Position numbers and translations under genes: made by a program. The notes below the pieces were generated by a model that saw nothing but the letters and a program-made list of their open reading frames with translations, made no database searches and was not told the DNA's origin. From Conexibacter sp. (lineage in GTDB: Bacteria; Actinomycetota; Thermoleophilia; Solirubrobacterales; Solirubrobacteraceae): a stretch of 5,174 nucleotides of DNA. Below are positions 1-5,174 of this stretch, piece by piece (position 1 is the stretch's first letter; every line of letters begins with the position of its first letter). The stretch lies in NCBI GenBank assembly GCA_025964055.1, contig JAOPZP010000272.1:1-5174 (forward strand), written 5' to 3'.

Positions 1-522
1 GCGATCTACGACGAGCTGCGGGCCAACGACTGGGTCCCGCGCGCGGTGCGCACCGAGGCGCGCGTGATCGACGAGGCGACCGCCGACCTCACCGTGCGCC
101 TGCAGCGCCTGCCGACCGACGCCGAGCTCGCCGCGGAGCTGACGCTGGACCCCGAGCAGCTCGACGCGTCGCTGCAGCGTGTCGCCGACGCGCGCATGGT
201 CGCCCTCGACCAGCCGTGGGGCATGACCCGCGCCGAGGGCGTCCAGCCGACGCTGCTGGAGACGCTGCCCGACCACGACGCCGTCGACCCGGTCGCCAGC
301 GCCCATTCGCAGGACCTGCGCGACCACATCGCCGCCGCGATCCAGCGCCTCCCCGACCGCGAGCAGCTCGTCCTGGGGCTGCGCTACCACCAGGAGCTGA
401 CGTTCACCGAGATCGGCGACGTCATCGGCGTCTCGGAGTCGCGCGTCTGCCAGCTGCACGCCAAGGCGATCCTGCAGCTCGGGTCGCTCCTGCCCGACGG
501 CCTGGCGCCGTCCTGGGCCTGA
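1..522 (+). CDS. fliA: FliA/WhiG-type sigma-28 family RNA polymerase sigma factor, C-terminal part (5' truncated by window edge)
   Basis: This is the C-terminal 173 residues of an alternative sigma factor of the sigma-28 (FliA/WhiG) family, which directs RNA polymerase to motility or differentiation promoters. The frame is open from base 1, so the start lies outside the window; the GTG at 46 is internal. Visible residues 1-17 (AIYDELRANDWVPRAVR) match the end of region 2, where FliA and WhiG carry a D-E-L-R-x-x-D-W-x-P-R-x-V-R signature. Residues of about 18-65 form region 3 (RLPTDAELAAEL). Residues 105-162 are region 4: LPDREQLVLGLRYHQELT is followed by the helix-turn-helix around GVSESRVCQLHAKA (143-156), with the SRVCQ-H motif typical of this family. 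About 70-90 residues carrying regions 1.2-2.3 appear to be missing off the left edge, judged from a usual length near 240-260. The family call is strong. Whether it serves flagella (fliA) or sporulation (whiG) cannot be decided from this window, so the symbol is tentative. Confidence 0.92.
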   Translation, partial: AIYDELRANDWVPRAVRTEARVIDEATADLTVRLQRLPTDAELAAELTLDPEQLDASLQRVADARMVALDQPWGMTRAEGVQPTLLETLPDHDAVDPVASAHSQDLRDHIAAAIQRLPDREQLVLGLRYHQELTFTEIGDVIGVSESRVCQLHAKAILQLGSLLPDGLAPSWA

Positions 523-572
523 GCGCCTCGCCCTCGGGGACAAACCGCGCGGCCGATCTTTGGCCCGTGGCG

Positions 573-599
573 TAAAGGCAGCGGCCCGCGCACCGACCA
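573..599 (+). promoter_or_regulatory. Candidate sigma-28 (FliA/WhiG) promoter upstream of the 97-residue gene
   Basis: TAAAGGCA (573-580) is followed after 11 bases by ACCGACCA (592-599). The enterobacterial FliA consensus is TAAAGTTT-N11-GCCGATAA, and the WhiG form is TAAA-N15-GCCGATAA. The -35 box matches 5 of 8 positions and the -10 box 5 of 8, at exactly the canonical spacing. TAAA is rare in DNA this GC-rich. The predicted start near 606-608 would give a leader of about 33 bases that includes the Shine-Dalgarno at 628-634. The sigma-28 gene ends immediately upstream, which makes the assignment biologically sensible, but the weak -10 means chance is possible. Confidence 0.35.
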
Positions 600-627
600 T
601 CATGGATACATAGCCGACCCCCTCCCC

Positions 628-634
628 AGGAAGG
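628..634 (+). promoter_or_regulatory. Ribosome binding site of the 97-residue gene
   Basis: AGGAAGG lies five bases before the ATG at 640. It is a strong Shine-Dalgarno and the clearest one in the window. It fixes the start of the small downstream gene and supports its being a real gene rather than a chance frame. Confidence 0.75.
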
Positions 635-639
635 CATCC

Positions 640-933
640 ATGACGCCGGAACGCACCAACGCCTACCGCCGCGTGCTCCAGACCATCGCGGAGCTGGGCC
701 CGAGCAAGCTGCTCGCCGACGAGCAGGACCGCCTGCGCACCGCCGCCGACAGCCTGCTGTTCAGCCACGACCCGGCGACCGACCCCGCGGCGCGCGCCGC
801 GCTCGAGGACGCCGAGCGGCTGTGCCGGACGCTCGTCGAGAACGGCCGCTGGGAGCGCGTCACCGCGATGCGCCTGGCCGACGACGTCTCGCAGTGCGGG
901 CCGCCGCTGATGCCCGAGCTCAAGGCCGCCTGA
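640..933 (+). CDS. Small helical protein of unknown function, next to the sigma-28 gene
   Basis: I do not recognise a named family for this 97-residue protein. It is charged and looks all-helical, with no signal peptide or membrane segment, so it is probably cytoplasmic. Residues 3-41 form an amphipathic stretch (RRVLQTIAELGPSKLLADEQ), and a D/A-rich stretch 44-58 leads into a second helical part. Residues 60-83 (RLCRTLVENGRWERVTAMRLADD, in part) precede a C-G-P-P turn, with cysteines at 62 and 86. The start is supported by AGGAAGG five bases upstream, and codon usage is like that of the neighbours. It lies 117 bases behind the sigma-28 gene on the same strand, behind a candidate sigma-28 promoter, and its stop is 15 bases from the stop of convergent fabF. 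Size and position invite comparison with the anti-sigma factor FlgM, but the resemblance is faint (G69, W71, V74, L79, A80 with one extra residue in the spacing). It could equally be a lineage-specific cytoplasmic protein unrelated to motility. It is very likely a real gene; its function is unknown. Confidence 0.82.
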   Translation: MTPERTNAYRRVLQTIAELGPSKLLADEQDRLRTAADSLLFSHDPATDPAARAALEDAERLCRTLVENGRWERVTAMRLADDVSQCGPPLMPELKAA

Positions 934-948
934 GGCCCGGAGCCCGAG

Positions 949-2187
949 CTAGAGGAAGGCCTCGTCGCCGCCGGTGAAGCACAGCACCGCGTTGTGCCCG
1001 CCGAACCCGAACGAGTTCGACAGCGCGACGCGCTCGCCGGCGGGCAGCGCCCGCGGCTCGGCGGCAATGATGTCGAGCCCCTCGGCGATCTCGGGGTCGG
1101 CGACCTCGTAGCCGAGCGTCGCGCCGGCGACGCCGGCGCGCAACGCCATGACGGTGGCCACGGCCTCGACCGCGCCCGCGGCACCCAGCAGGTGGCCGAT
1201 CGCCGACTTGGTCGACGAGATCGGGACCGCGCTCGCGTGGGCGCCCAGCGCCATCCGGATCGCGTCGGCCTCGGCGCGGTCGTTGAGCGGCGTCGAGGTG
1301 CCGTGGGCGTTGACGTAGGCGACGTCGGAGGCCTGCAGGTCGGCGTCGGCGAGCGCGGCCGTCATGGCCGCGGCGGCGTGCGTGCCGGCGGGATCGGGGG
1401 CGGTGAGGTGATGGGCGTCGACGGTCGCGGCGTAGCCGCGCAGCTCGCCGAGCACGGTGGCGCCGCGGCGCTCGGCGTCCTCGCGGCGCTCGAGCACGAG
1501 CACGCCGGCGCCCTCGCCGAGGATGAAGCCGTCGCGGCGCACGTCGAACGGCCGCGAGATCCCCGCCTCCGACAGCGTGCCCATCCCGCCGAAGGCCGCG
1601 GTCGCGTACGGCGTGATCGCCGCCTCCGAGCCGCCGGCGATCGCCGCGTCGACCTCGCCGTACTGGAGCATGCGCAGCGCGGTGCCGATCGCGTTCGCAC
1701 CCGCCGCGCACGCCGAGACCGTGCCCAGGGTCGGCCCGTGGAAGCCGCGCCGCATCGCGATGTTGGCCGCCGCGGCGTTGGGCATCATCATCGGGACGCC
1801 GAGTGGTGAGAGGCGCCGCGGCCCGCTGTCGCGCAGGACATCGAACTGGCTCTCCAGCGTGGTGATGCCGCCGATGCCGGTGCCGAGGATCGTGGCGACC
1901 CGCAGCCCGTCGTAGGGCGACCCGTCGCCCCACCCGGCCATGGCCAGCGCCTCCTCGGCGGCCACGACCGCCATCTGCGTGTAGCGGTCGCTGCGCCGGA
2001 CCTCCTTGGCGGTCATGACCGACTCGGGGTCGAACGCGCTCGCCCGCGCGAGGCCGTCGGCGACGCCGACCTCGCCCTGCAGCCAGCGCTGGTGCAGCGT
2101 GCCGGCGCCGGTGCCCAGCGCGGTGACCGCGCCGAGGCCGGTGACGACCACGTCGGCGCGCGTGATGGTCCGCGTGGGGCGGCTCAT
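949..2187 (-). CDS. fabF: Beta-ketoacyl-[acyl-carrier-protein] synthase II (FabF/KAS II)
   Basis: KAS II catalyses the decarboxylative condensation of malonyl-ACP with a growing acyl-ACP in cytosolic type II fatty acid synthesis. At 412 residues it is complete and of the usual length. The N-terminus shows VVVTGLGAVTALG (13-25). The nucleophilic cysteine is C160 in TVSACAAGANAI. H295 sits in NAHGTSTPLND, K327 and H332 in STKSAIGHLLGAAGAVEA, and the C-terminal glycine-rich NSFGFGGHNAVL is at 391-402. Together these give the Cys-His-His triad plus the conserved lysine, so it should be active. The intact Cys argues against a chain-length factor. The ATG at 2187 puts the first strand ten or so residues in, as is normal, but no clear Shine-Dalgarno precedes it. 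No other fab or acp gene is visible. It lies 91 bases downstream of the membrane aminopropyltransferase-like gene on the same strand, so co-transcription is possible. A polyketide ketosynthase is less likely because there is no neighbouring cluster and the length is single-domain. Confidence 0.95.
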   Translation of the reverse strand: MSRPTRTITRADVVVTGLGAVTALGTGAGTLHQRWLQGEVGVADGLARASAFDPESVMTAKEVRRSDRYTQMAVVAAEEALAMAGWGDGSPYDGLRVATILGTGIGGITTLESQFDVLRDSGPRRLSPLGVPMMMPNAAAANIAMRRGFHGPTLGTVSACAAGANAIGTALRMLQYGEVDAAIAGGSEAAITPYATAAFGGMGTLSEAGISRPFDVRRDGFILGEGAGVLVLERREDAERRGATVLGELRGYAATVDAHHLTAPDPAGTHAAAAMTAALADADLQASDVAYVNAHGTSTPLNDRAEADAIRMALGAHASAVPISSTKSAIGHLLGAAGAVEAVATVMALRAGVAGATLGYEVADPEIAEGLDIIAAEPRALPAGERVALSNSFGFGGHNAVLCFTGGDEAFL

Positions 2188-2278
2188 CGAAGGTTGCGTG
2201 ACAGGACCATGGGGACGGCACCGTAGCGCACGGCCCAGCGCCTCCGTCGCGGCGTCGAAAGGCCCGCCAGGCGCCGTC
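2188..2278 (-). other. Short intergenic spacer between fabF and the upstream membrane-protein gene
   Basis: These 91 bases separate two genes on the minus strand. I see no T-tract terminator and no convincing Shine-Dalgarno before fabF. On the minus strand, TACGGT (bases 2225-2220) fits the minimal actinobacterial -10 pattern TANNNT and would give a leader of about 25 bases for fabF, but no -35 box stands out. Whether fabF has its own promoter or is read from the gene upstream is open. Confidence 0.35.
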
Positions 2279-3781
2279 TCAGGGCGTCGTCAGCAGCTGG
2301 TCGACCGGGGCGTAGTCGTCGCGCAGCCGCCGGCCGCGGGCGGCGATCGCGACGACCGCCTCGCGGTCGTAGCCGACCGCCCCGTCGGCCTCGGAGGCGA
2401 CGTCGTCGGGCAGCCGGCGGTCGGAGGCCAGCAGGACCGCGTTGCCGCCCGCGGGCAGCCCGTCCTCGCCGGGAAGCGTGACGAGCTGGACGTCGCGGAA
2501 CAGGGGCAGCAGCGTCGCCAGCTCGGCGTGCAGGAGGTCCAGCGGCCGCAGGTCGATCATGTTGAGTGCGTACAGGCCCCCGGGCCGCAGCACGCGCTTG
2601 ACCTCCTGGGTCCACTCGCGCGTGGTGAGATGCCACGGCACCGCCCACGTCCCGAAGGCGTCGCCCACGACGACGTCGGCGCTCGCGTCCGGCCGCTTGC
2701 GCATCGTCATCCGCGCGTCGCCCACGGTCACCCGCAGGTGCGGCGACGTCCGGAACCCGAGGCGCTCCCGGCCCAGCTGCACGAGCTTGCCGTCGACCTC
2801 CAGCACCTGCCCGTGGGAGCCGGGGCGCGTGGCCGTCAGCCACCGCGGCAGCGTGAAGCCGCCGCCGCCGACGAACGTCACGTCCAGCGGCTGCCGGGGC
2901 CGCGCGGCCGTTGCGTCGATCGCGTGGGCGATCCACTTGGTGTAGGGGTACTCGAGGTGCGCGGGGTTGGCGAGGTCGACGTGGGAGTTGTGCACGTTGT
3001 CGAGGACGAGGTCGCGGCCCGTCGCGCTGGTCCGCCCCATCTCGACGCTGGCGCAGTGGTAGCTGCTCTCGGCGTCGCACGGCGAGTGGCGCGTGGCCGC
3101 CAGCAGCGCCAGCGCCGCCGTCGCCACGACGGCTCCCGTCGCGCCGGCGCGCGCGAGCGCCCGCGTGTAGCCGCCCAGCACCAGCCCGACGAGGACGAGC
3201 ACCAGCCCGATCCCGAGCACCGCGATGCTGATCGGCATCCTCGGCACGAGCACGAACCCGGTACCGAACGTGCCGACCAGGCCGCCGGCGGTCGCCCATG
3301 CCGACAGCCGCCCGACGATCGTGCCGCTGCTGGCGAGGTCGCTCAGCTGCAGGCGCGCCATCGTCGGCGAGACGGCGCTGAGCACCGCAGCGCTGGGGAC
3401 CAGCGCCAGCAGCGTGATGCCGAGCGCCGCCAGCTGGCCGCCGCCGCGCGCGCCCGGGCCCAGCCAGCGCACGATCGGGACGGTCAGCAGCGCGAGCAGG
3501 CCGCCCCCGATCAGCAGGCCGACGATGAGCTGCCGCGGGTCGGTGCGGTCGGCGACCCAGCCGCCGAACGCGGCGCCGACGGCGATGCCGGCCAGCGCCG
3601 CCCCGATGATCGACGTCGTCGTCTCGAGCGTCAGCCCGACGTAGGGCGCCAGCAGCCGGACCGCCAGGACCTCGAGCATGAGCACCGCGCCGGAGGCGAC
3701 GAAGACGGTCGCCGCGGCGACCGCCGGGGCGAGCGCGACGGGGGTCGAACGCTCGCGCTCCCGGCGCGCCACCGTGGCCAT
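2279..3781 (-). CDS. Membrane-fused spermidine-synthase-like protein (polytopic N-terminal domain plus SAM-binding aminopropyltransferase-fold domain)
   Basis: This 500-residue two-domain protein resembles the fused MFS/spermidine synthase family. About seven hydrophobic segments occupy residues 15-43, 53-76, 83-103, 115-138, 154-180, 182-205 and 212-229. The first two carry the family signatures LEVLAVRLLAPYVG (36-49) and GIAVGAAFGGWVADR (65-79). The C-terminal half is a Rossmann-type domain: glycine-rich VTFVGGGGFTLPR (301-313), acidic loop LEVD (327-330), VTVGDAR (351-357), VVGDAFG (371-377), VKRVLRPGG (394-402) and a C-terminal DDYAPVDQLL (488-497) usual in the family. Classical SpeE has DSTDP at the catalytic position; here it is GDAF, with D374 the likely acid, so the amine substrate is uncertain and polyamine synthesis is not proven. 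Cysteines 235 and 243 flank the linker after the last membrane segment. The ATG at 3781 is preceded by a weak AGGG seven bases upstream. It is divergent from the small regulator at 3913, which could control it. The family call is firm, the reaction unknown. Confidence 0.88.
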   Translation of the reverse strand: MATVARRERERSTPVALAPAVAAATVFVASGAVLMLEVLAVRLLAPYVGLTLETTTSIIGAALAGIAVGAAFGGWVADRTDPRQLIVGLLIGGGLLALLTVPIVRWLGPGARGGGQLAALGITLLALVPSAAVLSAVSPTMARLQLSDLASSGTIVGRLSAWATAGGLVGTFGTGFVLVPRMPISIAVLGIGLVLVLVGLVLGGYTRALARAGATGAVVATAALALLAATRHSPCDAESSYHCASVEMGRTSATGRDLVLDNVHNSHVDLANPAHLEYPYTKWIAHAIDATAARPRQPLDVTFVGGGGFTLPRWLTATRPGSHGQVLEVDGKLVQLGRERLGFRTSPHLRVTVGDARMTMRKRPDASADVVVGDAFGTWAVPWHLTTREWTQEVKRVLRPGGLYALNMIDLRPLDLLHAELATLLPLFRDVQLVTLPGEDGLPAGGNAVLLASDRRLPDDVASEADGAVGYDREAVVAIAARGRRLRDDYAPVDQLLTTP

Positions 3782-3872
3782 GGGGCGACCCTAGGTCTGG
3801 GACGCCGGGGGCGCCACGGCCAGGTGGCAGGTGCCGCCCGGCGCGGGACCGCCATGTCTGGAGCCACACGAC

Positions 3873-3899
3873 TGCTCAGCAAACGCTGGACAGTGGTTT
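3873..3899. repeat. Cluster of overlapping small inverted repeats, possible operator
   Basis: Four overlapping dyads lie in 27 bases: TGCT-C-AGCA (3873-3881), CAGC-AAAC-GCTG (3877-3888), CTG-GA-CAG (3886-3893), and the longer imperfect AAAC-G-CTG-GA-CAG-TG-GTTT (3881-3899). They overlap the expected -35 to -10 interval of the regulator gene that starts at 3913. ArsR-type winged-helix dimers commonly bind such dyads in their own promoters, so autoregulation, perhaps with control of the divergent gene, is plausible. Each repeat is short and could arise by chance; the clustering in the right place is what gives it weight. Confidence 0.35.
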
Positions 3900-3904
3900 A
3901 TCGT
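3899..3904 (+). promoter_or_regulatory. Candidate -10 box of a leaderless promoter for the winged-helix regulator
   Basis: TATCGT fits the actinobacterial -10 pattern TANNNT and ends eight bases before the ATG at 3913, the distance expected if transcription starts on the start codon itself. The start codon is preceded directly by GGGG with no usable spacing for a Shine-Dalgarno, which agrees with a leaderless mRNA. A -35 box is weak: TCAGCA at 3876-3881 with a 17-base spacer matches TTGACA at three positions. Confidence 0.45.
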
Positions 3905-3912
3905 CTGCGGGG

Positions 3913-4224
3913 ATGACGCAGCCCATCTCCCCGACCGTCCTGCGGGCCCTGTCGCATCCGCTCCGCCTCGCGATGCTGGTCGTGCTCGAGCAGGGCGAGC
4001 TGACCTCCCCGCAGCTGGCCGAGCGGGTCGGCGCGAGCGAGGCGGAGATCCGTCCCCACGTCGAGGCCCTGCAGCGCGCCGAGCTCATCCTCGACGGCGA
4101 GGAGCCGGGCGGGCTGCGCGCCCAGACCGTCGGCTGGGCCGCGATCGACCGCCAGCTGCACCTGCTGGCCGCCGAGACCGCCGCCGCGGCCGGCGCAGAC
4201 CGACAGCAGCCCTCCGACACCTGA
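3913..4224 (+). CDS. Small ArsR-like winged-helix DNA-binding protein
   Basis: This 103-residue protein is a probable cytoplasmic transcription regulator with an ArsR-type winged-helix fold. Residues 8-26 (PTVLRALSHPLRLAMLVVL, in part) carry the family's A-L-x-H-P-x-R signature in the first helices. The helix-turn-helix follows at 30-57: LTSPQLAERVGASEAEIRPHVEALQRAEL, with the recognition helix near 43-56. A short wing (LILDGEEPGGLRAQTVGW, 58-75) and an alanine-rich terminal helix (77-93) complete it; the last residues are polar and probably disordered. The CVC metal-sensing motif of ArsR/SmtB is absent and the protein has no cysteine, so metal sensing is unlikely and its signal is unknown. 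It appears leaderless. It is divergent from the membrane spermidine-synthase-like gene, from which regulation of itself and that gene may be inferred. Downstream it converges on the ligase gene with a hairpin overlapping its stop codon. Fold call good, target unknown. Confidence 0.85.
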   Translation: MTQPISPTVLRALSHPLRLAMLVVLEQGELTSPQLAERVGASEAEIRPHVEALQRAELILDGEEPGGLRAQTVGWAAIDRQLHLLAAETAAAAGADRQQPSDT

Positions 4225-4235
4225 GGCGCCTCAGG
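4220..4235. terminator. Perfect 16-base palindrome overlapping the regulator's stop codon, probable bidirectional terminator hairpin
   Basis: CCTGAGGCGCCTCAGG is its own reverse complement. Folded, it gives a six-base-pair stem (CCTGAG/CTCAGG) with a GCGC loop, and it includes the TGA at 4222-4224. It lies in the convergent gap between the regulator and the ligase gene, where a hairpin can serve both strands. No T-tract follows on either strand, as is common for candidate terminators in GC-rich actinobacteria, so termination efficiency is uncertain. Being palindromic, it could also bind a dimeric protein. Confidence 0.45.
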
Positions 4236-4246
4236 CTGACGGACAT

Positions 4247-4259
4247 GGCCGAGCCGGCC
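4247..4259. terminator. Second hairpin, directly behind the ligase stop codon
   Basis: GGCCG-AGC-CGGCC is a perfect five-base-pair stem with a three-base loop. It abuts the ligase stop codon (TCA at 4260-4262, TGA on the minus strand) and lies 11 bases from the 16-base palindrome. The two hairpins fill most of the 35-base convergent gap and could act together to keep transcription from running into the opposing gene. It has no T-tract. Confidence 0.35.
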
Positions 4260-5174
4260 TCACGGCCGCAGCGCCAGGACCGCCGCGAGGTCGTCGGCCT
4301 CGCCGGCTGTCTTGTCCTCGCGGTAGCGCAGGACGCGCGCGAAGCGCAGCGCCACGCCGCCCGGGTAGCGCGGCGAGGTCTGCACGCCGTCGAAGGCGAT
4401 CTCGACGACGAGCTCAGGCCGCACGTACACGGTGTGGCCGCGCTGCTCGACGGCCAGCTCCTGCAGGCGCTCGGTCTGCCAGGCCAGCAGCGCGTCGGTG
4501 AGGCCCTTGAAGGTCTTGCCGAGCATGACGTAGCCGTCGCCGTCGAGCGCCCGCGCGCCGAGGTGCAGGTTGCTCAGCCGGCCCTCACGGCGGCCGTGGC
4601 CCCACTCCGCCGCGAGCACGACGAGGTCGAGCGTGTGGCGCGGCTTGACCTTGAGCCAGCCGGTGCCGCGGCGGCCCGCGGCGTAGGGCGCGTCGAGCGC
4701 CTTGACCACGACCCCCTCGTGCCCGGCGGCCAGCGCCGCGTCGAAGTGCGCCTGCGCGGTCGCGACGTCGCCGGCCGGGACCCGCGGCACCCGCAGCGGC
4801 TCGGGAACGGCGGCGGCGAGCGCCTCGGCCCGGCGGGACAGCGGCGCGTCGAGGAGGTCCTCGCCATCGAGGTGCAGCACGTCGAAGAGCACCGGCACGA
4901 CGCCGGGAGTGCCCGCGGCGATCCGCGAGGAGGTAACCTGGAACGGCTCGGGGCGCCCGTCGGGGCGCAGGGCGATCGCCTCGCCGTCGAGGACGGCGCT
5001 GCGGACGTCGAGGTCCCGCGCGGCCGCCACGACCTCCGGCAGCCGGGCCGTCAGGTCGTCCAGCGAGCGGCTGAAGATCGCCACGTCGTCGCCGTCGCGG
5101 TGGACCTGGATCCGAGCGCCGTCGAGCTTCCAGTCCACCAGCCCCTCGCCGACGCGCTCCATCGCCTCCTCCAG
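4260..5174 (-). CDS. ATP-dependent DNA ligase, catalytic and OB domains (N-terminal part beyond window edge)
   Basis: DNA ligase seals nicks through a covalent lysyl-AMP intermediate, usually in repair when a cell also has NAD-dependent LigA. The frame is open to base 5174 and reads LEEAMERVGEG before the first motif, so the ATG at 5162 is internal. Counting from that Met, motif I is WKLDGARIQVHR with catalytic K12 (codon 5129-5127). Motif III is VLDGEAIAL (57-65), IIIa VLFDVLHLDG (91-100), IV EGVVVKA (149-155) and V GWLKVKP (168-174). The OB-fold domain then runs from about 178 to the end, with VEIAFDGVQTSPRYPGG (253-269) and ALRFARVLRYREDK (271-284), a C-terminal pattern of actinobacterial LigB-type ligases. 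Such ligases are near 500 residues, so about 190-200 N-terminal residues, the DNA-binding domain, appear to lie outside. There is no ligase-D polymerase or nuclease domain in view, so it resembles stand-alone LigB more than the NHEJ enzyme. It converges on the regulator gene. All visible catalytic motifs are intact. Confidence 0.93.
   Translation of the reverse strand: MEEAMERVGEGLVDWKLDGARIQVHRDGDDVAIFSRSLDDLTARLPEVVAAARDLDVRSAVLDGEAIALRPDGRPEPFQVTSSRIAAGTPGVVPVLFDVLHLDGEDLLDAPLSRRAEALAAAVPEPLRVPRVPAGDVATAQAHFDAALAAGHEGVVVKALDAPYAAGRRGTGWLKVKPRHTLDLVVLAAEWGHGRREGRLSNLHLGARALDGDGYVMLGKTFKGLTDALLAWQTERLQELAVEQRGHTVYVRPELVVEIAFDGVQTSPRYPGGVALRFARVLRYREDKTAGEADDLAAVLALRP

Larger units (their letters stand above)
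3782..3912. promoter_or_regulatory. Divergent intergenic region between the membrane protein and the winged-helix regulator
   Basis: This 131-base region must hold the start signals for the leftward membrane-protein gene and probably those of the rightward regulator. Its right end (about 3854-3904) is clearly less GC-rich than the surrounding genes, as expected of promoter DNA. Reading leftward, TTGCTG (3882-3877) resembles a -35 box, but no good -10 follows at 17 bases. The rightward signals and inverted repeats are listed separately. Confidence 0.6.

Noticed and set aside
552..559. GCCGATCT, a 6-of-8 match to a sigma-28 -10 box
   Set aside because: No TAAA lies 11-15 bases upstream (the CAAA at 541-544 is only seven bases away), so it does not form a promoter by itself.
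551..565. GGCC-GATCTTT-GGCC inverted repeat behind the sigma factor gene
   Set aside because: A four-base-pair stem with a seven-base loop is too weak to call a terminator.
924..937. GGCC-GCCTGA-GGCC hairpin over the stop of the 97-residue gene
   Set aside because: A stem of only four base pairs in GC-rich DNA is expected by chance; there is no T-tract and no extension of the arms.
912..950. Nine-base direct repeat GCCCGAGCT at 912-920 and 942-950
   Set aside because: Only two short copies, one inside the small gene and one at the fabF end; probably chance from similar codon use, with no array or flanking structure.
994..1809. Plus-strand open frame opposite fabF
   Set aside because: Antisense shadow of a well-defined gene with no start signal and repetitive G/R/V composition.
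920..2221. Long minus-strand open frame overlapping fabF in another frame
   Set aside because: It has arginine- and alanine-heavy composition without any motif, and the overlapping frame encodes a complete FabF with all active-site residues.
2184..3869. Long minus-strand open frame overlapping the spermidine-synthase-like gene
   Set aside because: Another out-of-frame shadow dominated by Arg, Ala, Gly and Pro; the 2279-3781 frame carries the recognisable domains.
2006..3916. Very long plus-strand open frame (636 codons) opposite the membrane-protein gene
   Set aside because: It is a GC-rich antisense shadow: low-complexity R/A/Q/P/D composition, no domain, and it crosses the end of fabF and the whole membrane-protein gene antisense.

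Overview
The window is GC-rich DNA in which G or C dominates third codon positions and long spurious open frames lie antisense to the real genes. That style, together with a WhiG/FliA-type sigma factor, an actinobacterial LigB-like ATP-dependent ligase and a membrane-fused spermidine-synthase-like protein, suggests a high-GC actinobacterium. A flagellated lineage such as the Thermoleophilia (Solirubrobacterales: Conexibacter, Patulibacter, Baekduia relatives) is my best guess. This is an inference from protein style and was not tested by a search.

Layout. Bases 1-522 (+) hold the 3' part of a sigma-28 family sigma factor (fliA/whiG type), cut by the left edge. After a 117-base gap that contains a candidate sigma-28 promoter and a good ribosome binding site comes a 97-residue helical protein of unknown function (640-933, +). 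It converges, with only 15 bases between stops, on fabF (949-2187, -), a complete beta-ketoacyl-ACP synthase II with all four active-site residues. Upstream of fabF on the same strand lies a 500-residue polytopic membrane protein with a C-terminal spermidine-synthase-like, SAM-binding domain (2279-3781, -). A divergent intergenic region (3782-3912) is comparatively AT-rich near its right end and dense in small inverted repeats. It leads into a 103-residue ArsR-like winged-helix regulator that looks leaderless (3913-4224, +). This gene converges on the C-terminal part of an ATP-dependent DNA ligase (4260-5174, -, cut by the right edge). The 35-base gap between their stops carries two perfect short hairpins.

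How the genes relate. This does not look like one functional operon. It reads as ordinary chromosomal genes: the distal end of a probable motility or sigma-28 region, a stand-alone fatty-acid elongation enzyme, a membrane aminopropyltransferase-like protein that may be controlled together with the divergent small regulator, and a repair ligase. No mobile element, CRISPR array, tRNA or rRNA was seen. The observation most worth testing is that the small unknown protein directly behind the sigma-28 gene could be its regulator or a regulon member, because it has the size of FlgM, a faintly FlgM-like C-terminal pattern and a possible sigma-28 promoter. I did not find convincing evidence for a new multi-gene system.
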